NCBI GenBank assembly: GCA_003993805.1
Contig: RSEF01000001.1
Location: 146,205,409-146,269,408 of the forward strand
Origin: Himantopus leucocephalus
Lineage: Eukaryota; Chordata; Aves; Charadriiformes; Recurvirostridae
Length of the DNA stretch: 64,000 nt
Reading direction: 5' to 3'
Shown here in pieces: positions 24,401-35,200 of the stretch (position 1 is its first letter; each line of letters begins with the position of its first letter). A program made the position numbers and the translations under genes. A model generated the notes under the pieces. It was given only the letters and a program-made list of their open reading frames with translations. It was not told where the DNA came from and did no database searches.

Positions 24401-26964
24401 TTACCATCATACTACCAGTAACATGGCCTGTTGCTGCCTGCCTGTGGTCACTTGGCATCCTCTCTGTCTCATGCTCTTGCTGTCCTTTTAGTTGTTATGC
24501 TCCTTTTCACTTCTCTCTCTGTTTGCCTACTCCGCCTTTACGTATAACATTTCCTCAGAGCAGATTCATCAGTGACTGAACTCTAACCCTCCTTTCACAT
24601 CAATGGCATCTGCAGGTGGGGGCAGGGGAGTGAGAGAGAGGCTGAACCAAGCATATATTTCTTCCATCTACTGTTGCAAAGACTGGAGAGATAAAAGGGA
24701 TGGCTTGGGCTATTTGGCTTGAAAGAAGAGCCAGACACCAGAGAAGAGAATTTCGAAAGTGCTCATCTCTTTTTCAGGCACTGAAGTGTGTGACCAGGTT
24801 GTCAAAGACTTCAGCATGTCCAGTAATGAGTTTTCTTGGAAACCTGTCCAGAGCTGACATAATAGCAGCTCTGTTGCCTAGTAAGCTGTGTTGGAAATCT
24901 GGCCTCAAGGACAATGTTGACTTCTCATAAATCTGGCATTTTGTCTTTATAGGCCTTTAAAGTACCAGTTAAATACCTCGGTTCAGATAAGCCCAAAAGC
25001 ACGTGCTTCAGGCCATTCGTACTCAGGGTGGCAGGGAAGCACATGATTGGCCTGTAATGGAGTTTCAGTAATGAGTTAGACTCATGCGTCATTTCTTGAA
25101 CTGAAAGATTTTCTTAATTAGGTCTTCACTGTGCATCACTGCTAACATGTAAAATTGCAAGCCGCAGCTGCCTGCAGCTTGAAGAGCTCCATGTGATTGT
25201 CGCCCTGGACTCTACAGTGAGCTGGAGCAGACAGTCTCCCAGCCTTATGTTTGTTCTCCTGTCATTGCAGCAATAGGACACCTCCCTCTCCGATAATAGA
25301 TTTGGCACATACCCAGGGCAGGACCATCCTCTACTGGCTGTGCTGAACTAGACTGAAGTCTACCCCTCCCCCACCATATCCCATCTTCAGCAGACCCCAT
25401 AAACATTTGCCTTGGAAAGACTGAAAACAGAGTAAATACACCGAGTGGTTCCCTCTAGTAGTCTCGCAGCATCTAATTTGCAGCTGGGGGCCTTCCTAAG
25501 CTGGATTTGGTCTTCATGTATTGGGTAACCCACGATGTTTTCTCTTCCCTTAAACTGTTGAGTCTCCCCTTGGACTCAGAAATTTTTAGCTTCTCTAAAT
25601 TCCTGTGGCAACAAGTTCCACACATCTCCTATTCCTCTCATTTATTTTGAACCTGCTTCTTAGTATCTAATGTTCTTTTCCCACAGTTTTTGTATTAAAG
25701 AATGCTCCTTTTACCACCGTAAGAGCAGATACAGCAGCTAGAGGCCAGAGGTTTCCACTGCTACCCCCCACATTTATTTTTAGCAAGTGTGTGATGCCAA
25801 GAATCTCCCAAAGGCCAATAAAATTTTATTATTGTTAATATTGCTGTTAGTAGCAGTTACACTGAGTCAGGTTGTTATCATTGTCCTGAGTCAGATTGTT
25901 ACAGTACATGTTGTGGGGTAAGGAAGAAGCAGTGGAGCTGACCTTTGAGTTTCTTATCCTCTGAAACCGCTGATGCTGCAGGCTGTGAAGTACAGCAGGT
26001 TTTTCAACTATGAACTAGTAGATCTTAAGGTCAGAATAAATCTGGAATTAAAGGATCATCATGACATGTTGACTGGTATTTCTGTATTACGTCTTCTCCT
26101 GGTTGTATTTTTTGAGAATTTTATTCAGCAACTATTTTAATATGCCTTTAGTGAGAACTGGAGCCTGGAAAAGTGAAAGCCATGCAACTGTTTGATCTAG
26201 AAAACAAAAGTATAAAATACTGGATAGGAAGGTGGCTGTTAATGAAGTTTGAGCTAAAAATGCAGATTTGCAGCATTAAAAGCACCTAACTTCTGGAGAA
26301 GACCATCAAGGGGTGTGAGGGCACTCAAGTCTTCTCATTTGGAGGCTATAGTCTAAAGCTGTTCTGTTTCTAAAAAGTATGTTTTAATTTGTCCACATCA
26401 TGGACTGAAATCTATGACATACATAACAGGGTCAGACTAGATGTTGAGTGCAGTCCTTCCTGATGTAAAGCAAAAACAGATTTAGAGATTTTTTTTTCTA
26501 TTTTTGTTTTGCGCCAGCTTTTCTTTCTGCACCCTCCAGTCATTTTACAGAATAAGGAGGTTAAGTAATATTTATAACATACTTACAACATGTTTACCTC
26601 AAACCTCTAATCCAGGGCTTCCAATTTGTGGGCCTTCCACCTTCTGTGGTATATTTACAACAGCAAAGAGGTGCGCCGGCTTAGGCCTTTCAGAACATAA
26701 CCTACGATAAACTTCTGACTAAATGTGCATTTTTTTACTGTCTGTGGAATCATGGTGGAGTGCTGCAGGTCAACAGGATGAGATGATTTTGTCTTTCTTG
26801 TTTTTAGGAAGAATAAAGAGTCAACAGAGAGAGAAAATTTAGAAGAGAAAGGCGAAGTGACAGTAACAGTAGAAAATGGCATTCCTTGCGAAGCTCTGGA
26901 TTTAAAAGCAGGCCACATTAATGGAGTCTTTGCAGCAGATGATGAACGGTTCACGTCCTTATGA
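6356..26964 (+). CDS. CLTRN: Collectrin (TMEM27), whole coding span of six exons
   Basis: The joined exons (6356-6422, 6804-6862, 12643-12728, 19613-19729, 22526-22720, 26808-26964) give 681 nt, 226 residues. Layout: signal peptide about 1-16, extracellular collectrin domain starting near ELCKPD and holding FKVRLSIKTALGD and VSFWFVVTD, one transmembrane helix about 146-168 (WLIVFGVV onward), and a cytoplasmic tail ending DDERFTSL. Two sequons, N79-V-T and N96-V-T, lie in the ectodomain. The length is close to the 222 residues of the human protein. Collectrin has no peptidase domain. In mammals it chaperones B0AT-type neutral amino-acid transporters at the renal brush border and takes part in islet-cell secretion. 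The start was chosen because it opens the signal peptide and has G at -3. The gene lies upstream of its paralogue ACE2 on the same strand. It appears intact. Confidence 0.96.
6423..6803 (+). other. CLTRN intron 1
   Basis: Short GT-AG intron of 381 bp with a pyrimidine-rich end before TATCAG. I see no other feature in it. Confidence 0.85.
6804..6862 (+). CDS. CLTRN: CLTRN coding exon 2
   Basis: A 59-bp exon for residues 23-42, containing NAFKVRLSIKTALGDNA. It corresponds to ACE2 exon 14 in length (59 bp), flanking phases (1 and 0) and peptide (IKVRISLKSALGDKA). The donor is GTAAGT. Confidence 0.95.
7491..7545 (+). repeat. Degraded CR1-like 3' fragment
   Basis: The string TTAGATGACCTAATGGTCCT resembles the CR1 end TAGATGACCTCTGGAGGTCC, but the rest has diverged. 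It is probably an old copy. The call rests on this one similarity. Confidence 0.35.
9375..9687 (+). repeat. Duplicated ~135-bp segment around a single N (likely assembly artefact)
   Basis: Bases 9375-9507 recur at 9551-9687 with a 4-bp insertion and two substitutions. A single N at 9549 lies just before the second copy, and a 100-N gap follows immediately. This is what unmerged allelic contig ends look like. A true tandem duplication is possible but less likely. It is intronic and does not touch coding sequence. Confidence 0.75.
9455..9548 (-). repeat. CR1 LINE fragment, minus orientation
   Basis: GGGACCTTGGAAGGTCCCTA, then CCCCTGCTTCTCAAAGCCAG and ATCAGGTTGCTCAGGGCAAT follow the reverse-orientation CR1 consensus. 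Part of it is repeated in the duplicated segment and runs into the gap. Confidence 0.75.
9688..9787. other. Assembly gap of 100 Ns
   Basis: Exactly 100 consecutive Ns, the conventional size for a gap of unknown length. It lies inside CLTRN intron 2. The true missing length cannot be known from the sequence. Confidence 0.98.
12643..12728 (+). CDS. CLTRN: CLTRN coding exon 3
   Basis: An 86-bp exon for residues 43-70, YAWDANEEFLFKAMVAFAMR onward, plus two bases of codon 71. It corresponds to ACE2 exon 15 (YEWDESELFLFKSSIAYAMR), which is 15 bp longer. The next intron is phase 2 with donor GTAAGC. Confidence 0.95.
12729..19612 (+). other. CLTRN intron 3
   Basis: The largest CLTRN intron, 6.9 kb. 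Single Ns sit in a poly-T run at 13987 and a poly-C run at 17432, as expected for unresolved homopolymers. A 102-bp duplication around an N lies at 18.2-18.4 kb. I see no gene. Confidence 0.8.
18216..18420 (+). repeat. Duplicated 102-bp segment split by a single N (likely assembly artefact)
   Basis: Bases 18216-18317 and 18319-18420 are the same apart from two substitutions, and exactly one N at 18318 separates them. The pattern fits two overlapping contig ends or alleles joined without merging. Confidence 0.8.
19613..19729 (+). CDS. CLTRN: CLTRN coding exon 4
   Basis: A 117-bp exon covering residues 71-109, including LLCNVTDRVSFWFVVTDSSK and the sequons N79-V-T and N96-V-T. Its length and phases equal those of ACE2 exon 16 (117 bp, phase 2 on both sides). 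Confidence 0.95.
19730..22525 (+). other. CLTRN intron 4
   Basis: A 2.8-kb GT-AG intron with a TTTTTATGAAG acceptor. I see nothing else I can support. Confidence 0.8.
22526..22720 (+). CDS. CLTRN: CLTRN coding exon 5: juxtamembrane region and transmembrane helix
   Basis: A 195-bp exon for residues 110-174. RMNRNRINNAF is followed by a proline-rich linker and a hydrophobic helix (VWLIVFGVVLCLIVAGIVFL) that ends in basic RQRKK. It corresponds to ACE2 exon 17 in length, phase and the RINxAF and WLIxFGV motifs. The arginine-rich stretch before the linker lies where the human ectodomain is shed. Confidence 0.96.
22721..26807 (+). other. CLTRN intron 5
   Basis: A 4.1-kb intron with a single N at 23389 and a MIR-like ancient SINE at about 24.1-24.25 kb. 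A weak CR1-like string near 26.43 kb is too short to call. No other gene is visible. Confidence 0.8.
24075..24255 (+). repeat. MIR-like ancient SINE
   Basis: The order TGAGTTATTTCATCCCCTGA, CTTCTGTAAAACTGGGAAAT, AATGTTGCTACCT, then GGCTTTGAACATTTC and AATATAAATAAA follows the MIR consensus (TGAGTCACTTAACCTC, CATCTGTAAAATGGGG, AATACCTACC, GCTTTGAACA, ATATAAATG). It is an old, diverged copy. Confidence 0.6.
26808..26964 (+). CDS. CLTRN: CLTRN coding exon 6: cytoplasmic tail and stop
   Basis: Completes codon 175 and encodes the charged tail: KNKESTERENLEEKGEVTVT, then VENGIPCEALDLKAGHINGV and FAADDERFTSL before TGA at 26962-26964. The ENGIP, DxKxGHIN and DDER strings match the human collectrin tail. 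Confidence 0.95.
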
Positions 26965-29200
26965 AATACTGCCATTGCTATCTGGTGTTTTTTTGAAAGA
27001 CTCCTGTGCCTACCTTATCTCGTCACTACTCCTGAATGTCAAACATGAAGACAAGAAAAATGTCCTTTCACTTAATTTCCCTCGAGAGAACCTTTTGCTG
27101 ATAACACGTACACTTGAACCTCCATTACAAAGCTTTTGTTCATGAGCAAAGCAAATGAGAAGACCTCAAATTAGATCCATTAAAGATTTCCAGAAGATGT
27201 GCGGCAGAACAGGGTTGAAACCTGCCTTGTGTCAGGCATTTAATTTTAATGATTATTTAAATAGGTCCATTGCTTATTTTTCCCTGATATAAATGTGAAG
27301 CTGCATTATTCCTGCATGCCGCTGGGGAGATCATCTATCATTGTCAATACTTGCTGCGCTTTCTTTCAGGCCATATGCAAAAGTTTCTCTGTAAAATTAC
27401 TTCTGTTTGCTGATATGCAGTATGCCTTTGGATGGAATAGTGATCTGTGCGTGAAAGTTTTCATTTGTCGAGGAAAAAAAAGCAAGCTTTCACAGCCTCC
27501 GTAAGAGCAGGTTAAAAAGCGTCTGGGTCATCTATAGCTTTAGGGCTAGCAAAGATCTGGAACTAAAAGTGTTTTTCACTTAACAGTCACAGTCATGGAT
27601 TACATGACCTGGAAATTAAAAGTTGCAAAAGTTTGAAATTTGTTGAAATTAAAAGTTGCAACAAAGGGCAGATTTTCCAAAGGTGCAGTCTGTGGTTAGT
27701 GGCCCGGCTCTCATTAAATCTACGAGGGCATTTCGCGGCTCTTTGAAAAAATCTTCCTTATATTTTTTAATAGTAAAACTAGAGTAGATGTCCAACACAG
27801 AGCCAACCTGGGGTCAGATGAACCTTCATATGACAGCTGGATAGCTTTTGAAAGATTCGGTGCTTGAAACACCAGCTACTGGGCTTGGGGTGCCCGACCT
27901 AGAGGAGAACATGTGGGTGGTGGTAAGTCAGCAGAGACCATTCAGTCCTGTGTTTCCTATTTGTGTGGCTGGGAGCTGAGGACATCAAATGGTGCCAGTC
28001 CCTGAACTGTGTTGTTGGGTCACTTTGAAGTAAGCCGTACACTCAGACTGTTCTGTCTGTGCCCTAATTCCATTGCCATTTAAATCAGTGATAAAATTCT
28101 GACTGATTTCAGAAGAACTGGGCCCCACTAAAGGGGAGCTGTATGTGTGGGTAACTGTACACAGAGAATGGAAGGGTGTTGAAGCAAATGACGATATCTG
28201 CAGTCACCAAATAGCTGCCCACGTTACTCGAGGCAGGATTTGACCGCTAGCCATCCTGTTTCCAGTGTCATGTTTGGAGGCAATATTAGGAAACCCATTT
28301 ACTTATTAAGGTTATTCCATCAGACTGCTCACCAACATGAATAGGATAAAACAGGGTAAAAGCTGCTTGTAAAGGACCGTCCAGTGTTCTGAAGGGTACA
28401 AAGGTTTCTTGTCTCCCAGGGTACAAATCCTTCAGCATTTTGGCTGTATTGAGCACCTTTGGCTGTCCATTTGGCTCAGCGCTGGCTCTTGGGAACAGGT
28501 TGAGCAGAAGGGGAGGAATGGGAAGGAGAAGGGGAAGCAACAGGGTGAAGGGAGGAAGCTGAGTGGGGGTAGCCCGAGGCTCGGGGAGGCAGGGAGAGAA
28601 GGGCTAAATGCAAAACAAAATTGTGGAACCCACTGATCATTTGCCTCACGTGGCCTCATCTGTCATGGTTGTCTTTGATGTTCTGCTGGTGGGTCCCTCT
28701 GGACAAGGACTGTGTCTTCTCTGTGTCTCAGAGGGTGTGCTGCTCCATTCTGGAAAAGGATTAATAAAGTCAGTTATTAGTGATGATATCTCAGTGCTTC
28801 AAAATTACCGTCCACGTCATGGAGACGTATTTCTCACAGGAATGGCAAAGATTAAACTTACCAGTGTTTAAGATCATTTATAGAGTACAGTGTTATTATT
28901 GCTTCTGCAGTCATTGCTCCAAGGTCTTTCACTCAAGCAGAGTTTTATTGAGGTAATGCAGATCCCATCATTTCTAAACCTTCACACTTTTCACATTCTT
29001 TGTATGACAGATAGCTACACTGCAGTGTGACCACGATGGATAGCTGTAACTGCAGCACCTCGGCAAGAACCCATGAAAGATTTCAGTGAGAATATCTTGG
29101 CAGTGCAAGAGCAACCTCGAGCTATCAATTAATATTTACTGTTATCCTGTATTGTACTATAAGATGCCAAAATAAAATTCACTTGATATGAAAAAGGGCC
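26965..29200 (+). other. CLTRN: CLTRN 3' UTR and downstream flank, end not fixed
   Basis: Candidate polyadenylation signals are ATTAAA at 27179-27184 (followed by a TGCCTTGTGTC GU-rich stretch), AATAAA at 28763-28768 and AATAAA at 29171-29176. I cannot tell from the sequence which is used, so the UTR could be about 0.2 or about 2.2 kb. Confidence 0.4.
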
Positions 29201-32200
29201 AAGCATATCTGAGCATACTTCTCGAGGCCTGAGTGAAGGTTCATTCAGCCCATGGCACTGGCCAGCGATTTGAAAATAGGTTGAAAGCCTCTAAACAAAA
29301 CATTATGTGATGTGGGCTGACTCTGATGGTAACTATTTAATCACTGACTTCCTCCCAGCTCTCCTTTAGCCACATAATTACTTTACAGCAGTTTGGCGTA
29401 ATTTTCTGCTAATGATGACATGGGATTCACCCAGAGCATACATCCTCTCTGCTGACAGAAAATGGCTTGAAAGAAGCAAATGATACATGAACAGGCAGGT
29501 ATCACGCTTAGCAACACTTTGAAGTCAGTGTTGGCATTGCTCTTTCACTGAAATAGGTACCGCAAACTAGGTTAATCAAGGGCACAGTGCTACAGAAGAA
29601 ATAAATCTCTTTTCTAGTCCCTTTGTGCAGCAGAATTGTATTAGAAAACAAAGAGCGCTTTGATTTGGTAAAGCCTGTCCTCCAGAGCCTGCAAATGTTA
29701 CCACGACAATTTATATCCCTTGAGGACCTGGCCCAGATGTTTTATGTAACTTTCACTGTTTATTTTCTCTAAACCACCTGCCATGGAGCGACCTGATAAT
29801 AAACAGGAAAGTGAGTAGCAAGCCATATAGACTATACTGTAAACTACTTCCTAAAACAATGAGTCGGTTCTGCTTTCAGTTACATTTGTGCCGTGCTAAT
29901 GAATTTTGACAAAGGAACACGGTGTGCCTGAGACTGAACTGTTTCATTTTCACGAGCTGCATTTGAGAAAAGAGAGGAGAAAAGAAAATTCAATTAAATG
30001 AAGCAATAAAGCCGGAGAGGTTCTGTCTGAGGAAAATCTGCAACGTTTATTGCTAGCCCCACATCCCCAGCAAGTTGACATTTCAGGAAGGACATTACAG
30101 TTCAGCTCAGCTTACTTGAGAGACGGTATTGATGTCTCGGCTAGAATGAGCACAGATCATCCATGAGTAAGCTGTTTATGCTGTCCGTCATTAGTTACAC
30201 ATTTGGAGTGCCGGAGAACATCAGGAACTCCACGGTGCCCTCCTTACATTAGGGACCACATTGGTCATGACACAACCAGTTGCTGTGTGCAACCTTCAGC
30301 ATTGTATCGACCACAGACTGGTTTTGTAAATGAAATTAGTGGTCCTTGTTTATCGATATTTATTTAGGAAAGATTGCAAACTGGGCAGATGCCGAAGTCC
30401 TTAATTGAGCCATTCTGCCACTTGCTTTAAGGAAAACTAACCACTCTGTCCTGGAAGCTAACACTTACTCTGTGTTGGAGAAAACTAGACTGAAGCTTGT
30501 TCTGTCACATCAGCATTTGCCTCTTCTCTTCCAGGACAGTGTACAAGGTCTTGGGAGAGTTTTTCTGTGGTACTCACCCCTAAACATCTCCTGTTAGCTC
30601 ACCTTGAAGTCTGGTACTCACAACTGGACCCACTATACCCCAAGGCTCTGCTGGTGCTGAAAAGCCTGGAGGGCTGACCTCATGGGCCTCTTGCAGACCA
30701 TATGCTCCTATTCATCTGTCCAGGTATGACATTTGCTTCTGTCATGTTGACCTTCATGGAGAACTCTTTCCTGGCTATGCGTTCGTAAAGGGACACCTTT
30801 GTTCTGCATTTTGAGGGAAGATATAACTGAAGCCAGTTCACTGTTTCTGCCGTTGTTCTCAAAAGAGAAGGGTGAAGTGGGCACAAGGAGACTCCAGGCA
30901 GGATTCAAGTCTTGTTCATTCCTGTGAGAATGAAATAATTTTCAAATGAATACAAGTCATGGCTTTAGCACAAGAGCTTCTAGTTTGGTAATTTGGTTCC
31001 AAGAACTTGGCGTCAGTTTTGACCAAGCAAGGAGCATTATCACATCTTGACAGAAAGAGTTTTTCACGTGTAACCTCCCACATGTACGAAAACAAAAGAA
31101 ATTACTTTAAAGCTTAGGGCAGAAGTGCAACAAAGACTTAAAATAACTCCCAGTGAAAAGGGGGAGTCTATGTTTCTAGATACCCTTAAAAACATGGCTC
31201 AGATGCCCTCAAAAATTTGGTTGGTTCATCAGTGCAGTAACCTGTGACTCATGAAATGAGCTGTTTTAAACATGCCAAGTTTTAATAGAAAATGCATTGA
31301 CCAACTGTCCACAATCCATTAGCAATGAGCAATCTGTGCTTGGTTTTCTATGAGCCGTTCCTTTTGGCCTCTCATGGTTTTTGTTTCCTTTCAATGTGGC
31401 GTGCAAGAAGCGATGTGTGCAATGGAATGACACCGCAGCTTCCTACACTACCGGACAATTGCTAATGAAGAATTTGCACTGTTAGATATGCCTAATTTGA
31501 TGGACTGAACTTGCTAGTTTCCAAATCACACGAAGCTAAAGTACGTTGACAGTGATGAGTGATACACACTTGCCAGCCCAAATGTGTCGGTATATTCAGT
31601 TTTGTGAACACATTAAGCACTGTGGATGTACTCAGCAGAGTGCATTTGCGTCTTAACTGGATATTCTGTGGCTGGATTGATGTTTGCATCAACCCAGAGG
31701 AATTCCACCTTTATAGCACGGATTCAGCTTTGTTTTCAGTAAAGTCAGCAGGCTCAGTAGGAGCTGAATTTATCTTAAGATCAAAAAAGAAAAGTTTGAT
31801 TTTGCTAGTCTGTCCTCTTCCTGCCTACTGTGTTTCCCTTTCCCTTAGAGGTGGCAATCTGAAGGTACCAAAGCATATTAGCTACAGTGATGACTAAATA
31901 GAAAGCATTTAATATGGAGAAACGGAAAGAGTGTTCTGGCATTATCTCTCTATCATTCTGCCTCTCTCCTATCATTTAGATTCTAATTGCTACAAATTAC
32001 AGCATGTAGCTTTTATCAGTTGTGGACCAACAGGAATTTTAGACTTTGGACTAATGTTCTCTATGACATTGTATCTAAACCACACGGTAGATGCTGATGG
32101 TCACAGACACATGGCCTCTGTAAAACGAACAGGGACCACTCACTCCTGCCTTAGTAAAACTGAAATGAGAAACACGGGTTGCCTAGATGGAAAGTTGTGT

Positions 32201-35200
32201 TTCACAGGATCAATACCCTTCCCTTGACTGGTGGGGCAAGGTGGCTTTTTGTAATGGACAAGGTGTAAGGAATACACAATATTTTGCCTCTGAGTCGTTC
32301 TCTTTCTGTCTTCTTAACATATGGTCTTGGTTTTGACAGTGGCCTTCAGCAATGACACTTTATGATATGCTAATTTAACCTGCCAATCTGTACACTCATC
32401 TGCCTTCCTGAAAATCATTCAGCTTCAAAGCTTTCTCCTAAACCTTGCAAAACCACTTCAGTTTCCTGATGCTTCGAGCAACTGACAGCATCTTTACACA
32501 GCTCCTGATGTTGTCGTCAGATCTGGGGCCTGCCTGTGCCCATGGAGCACTTTGCCCCTTGGTGATGCTGAGCACGCTTTGACTCGGGGAACAGCCACCA
32601 ACCTGCGCCTCCCTTGGAGCGCAAAGGAATGGTGCAGAGGTGACACCTTCTCTTTAGGTCTGACATCCAGGGAGCAAAGCATCCTGTCTTGGGACAGGAG
32701 GTTATGGAGGGATACGGATTAGTTGTCCAAGGCACTGGCCTCAGCCTCGGGATATGGCTGGGTGGCCAAGCCAGCTGCAGGAGGTGGGTGCAAGCCAGGT
32801 AGCAGCCCCCATCGCTTCTTCCCCTCTGAGACAGAGGTCCCGAGCATGGGGCAGCGGGTGGGGAGTCTCTGTGCTCTGCAGTCACCACCTTGACCTCCGT
32901 TCCCGCAGGGCAATGGGGAATTAATCCTACCAGCCACTAATCTGCCCTCTTTTCTCCGAGGAAGAGCCAGCTAAGCCCGAACTGCTGATGCTCGAGCCGA
33001 GGCTGGCTGCTAGTACATGCCTTTGGCATGGGAACTGGTCCTGCCTGTCTCAGAGGTCAAGCAGGATGGGCTGTGCCTGCCTGCAGAGGGGCAGAGGCGT
33101 CCATCCTCACCACCACCATGCAGCTCTGCTGCCTGCCTAGAGAGCGGACACAAGGATCTCACAAAAAACCCCTCTTGTATGATGGCTCCCAGCATGGGGA
33201 AAGACCCTGTCACACAGGCTGAGGGCAGCTGGCGATCCAGAGAGCCAGCACCCCGGTCCCAGCACTGGCAGGAGGGCTTTCGTCTGAGAAAAGGCGGATG
33301 TCACGCATGCAGAAGAGTTAGTCATGTGGGAAAAAGGCTGCTCAGAGAATTAAAAGGTCTATTTGCCCAGCCCCCAGTTTGAAGCGCGAGAAAGAGGGAG
33401 AGGATCTGGGATTGCCCCCCAGCGATGCCCAGGTGCGGCTGCGGCAGCAATGCCCCTCTCCACGCACTACTGCGCTGTCGGGGCGATGCGCGGAGGGGCT
33501 GAAGCCACTCCCGGGCCGTCCACTGCCTCCACAAAGCCACTTCACGGGGAGTCCTCAGAGCAAGGATTTGCCAGGTATTTAACTGATGTGAGCTGCTCTT
33601 TGGCAAACGGCGGAGGAGCTGTGGCTGCAGCCCTGCGCAGGCGGTGGGGTGGCTGTCCCCTGGCAGCTCGCCCGCCCTGGGGATGCTCCAGGTCAGGCAG
33701 CCCCGGCGCCAGCCAGCCCCGGCCCTTCGGAGCCTCTCTTTGCAAATTGGTCACCGGGTAATGCTTATGTCCCTCTTTTATGCGCTAGGCAGAATGACAA
33801 AGTATAGCAGAGAGCTTAAGCAGTGCTGCTGTCTGGAAAAAATGGCCGGATAATGGTATTATAAGCAATTTTAAGGGTGTGTGGTGCCTGATATGCAACA
33901 CGGTGGTTTCTTATTGAGGCATGCCCGAAACGCAATTCTCTGTTATTGCAGTCCTAGTTTCATAGCACAGCTCAGCCAACAACATGAGTGATGAGGCAGA
34001 AAACTGCTCTAACAGAGCCAGGGTACAGCTGAACATTGGTGAGCAGCTATTTAAGCAGATGTCAGACAACTTGGACCCGAGTATCAGGTAGGAGCTGGGA
34101 GCGGCAGAGCCGAGGGGTGGAGGGGAGGACTGGCACACCGGAGGAGAATGAGCCTGTGCGATCATGTCAGGATACCCACAGTCTTTACACTATAACAGTG
34201 GCAAACTGACATAGTTGTCTTTGCTCCGAGCCAAGCAGGCTGGCCTCCATCGCATACAACAGCATATTTGATCCAGACCAGATTTTAACTCCCAGTTGCT
34301 CTTCTCCTGTCACCCAAACCCAACGGCTGCTGCCTCACTGCCCTTGCTGGAGGTTTTGATTGCCTGACAAGGCTCGAGGTACTACCCTTTCTCAGTTGTT
34401 TGCTGTTTCCTTTTTGCTGTGGCACAAACTGTCTCCATGCTCTTGCCAGCTTTCCAGACCACGCTGAAGGTCCACCCCGAGAAATACTCCCAGCTCATGT
34501 GAAAACGGGCGCATCCTCTCCCCGTAGACCTGATGTCACTGTGTCAGGCTACACAAATCACTCCCATCTTGGAGCCTGGCCATCCTGCAGAAAGCCTGCC
34601 GTGGTAGTAAGGCTGACACAAACAAGTCTGTATCCAGTGGTCTCCCATGTGCCTGCTCCATGGGAGCAAATCCATCCATGAAAGTGTGATGTGTGTGGAG
34701 CTTAGTGGCTCCCCGCTGTTGTAATGCTGCTTTTCAAAGCGTAAGTTTGTGCTGATTCATGCCACAGCTCAAAGTTTTTTCTCTTGTGTTAAAGCAATGG
34801 CAAGAAAGATGCAGTGTAATTCTTGTATTATTCCTCAGATACGATATCAAGTATTGCATTTAGGTATGCAATAGAAAAAAACGTAGAAATAAGGCTGAAA
34901 ATTTGCAGCAAAATTCAACATGACTCTCCCTGCTACATTTTCAGCTCCCCACTTGCACACGCACTTAAATGCAGGTGCAGATGCACTCCCTATACGAAAT
35001 GAAGTGACACCCTTCCCTCCCCTCCAGGTATCCCCCAAGTATCCCACCGCTTGGGGGCCCCTGGGTCGTGCAGGCACCCCTCGGGGTTTCAGGGCTGTGC
35101 ATGGGAAGGTGGCAGCCGCAGGCTGGAGCGAGGTGCAAAGGTGACTCCCACACCACGGCAGGGAGACAACAGCTGTCAGGGCTGCCTCTGGGGAAGGCAC

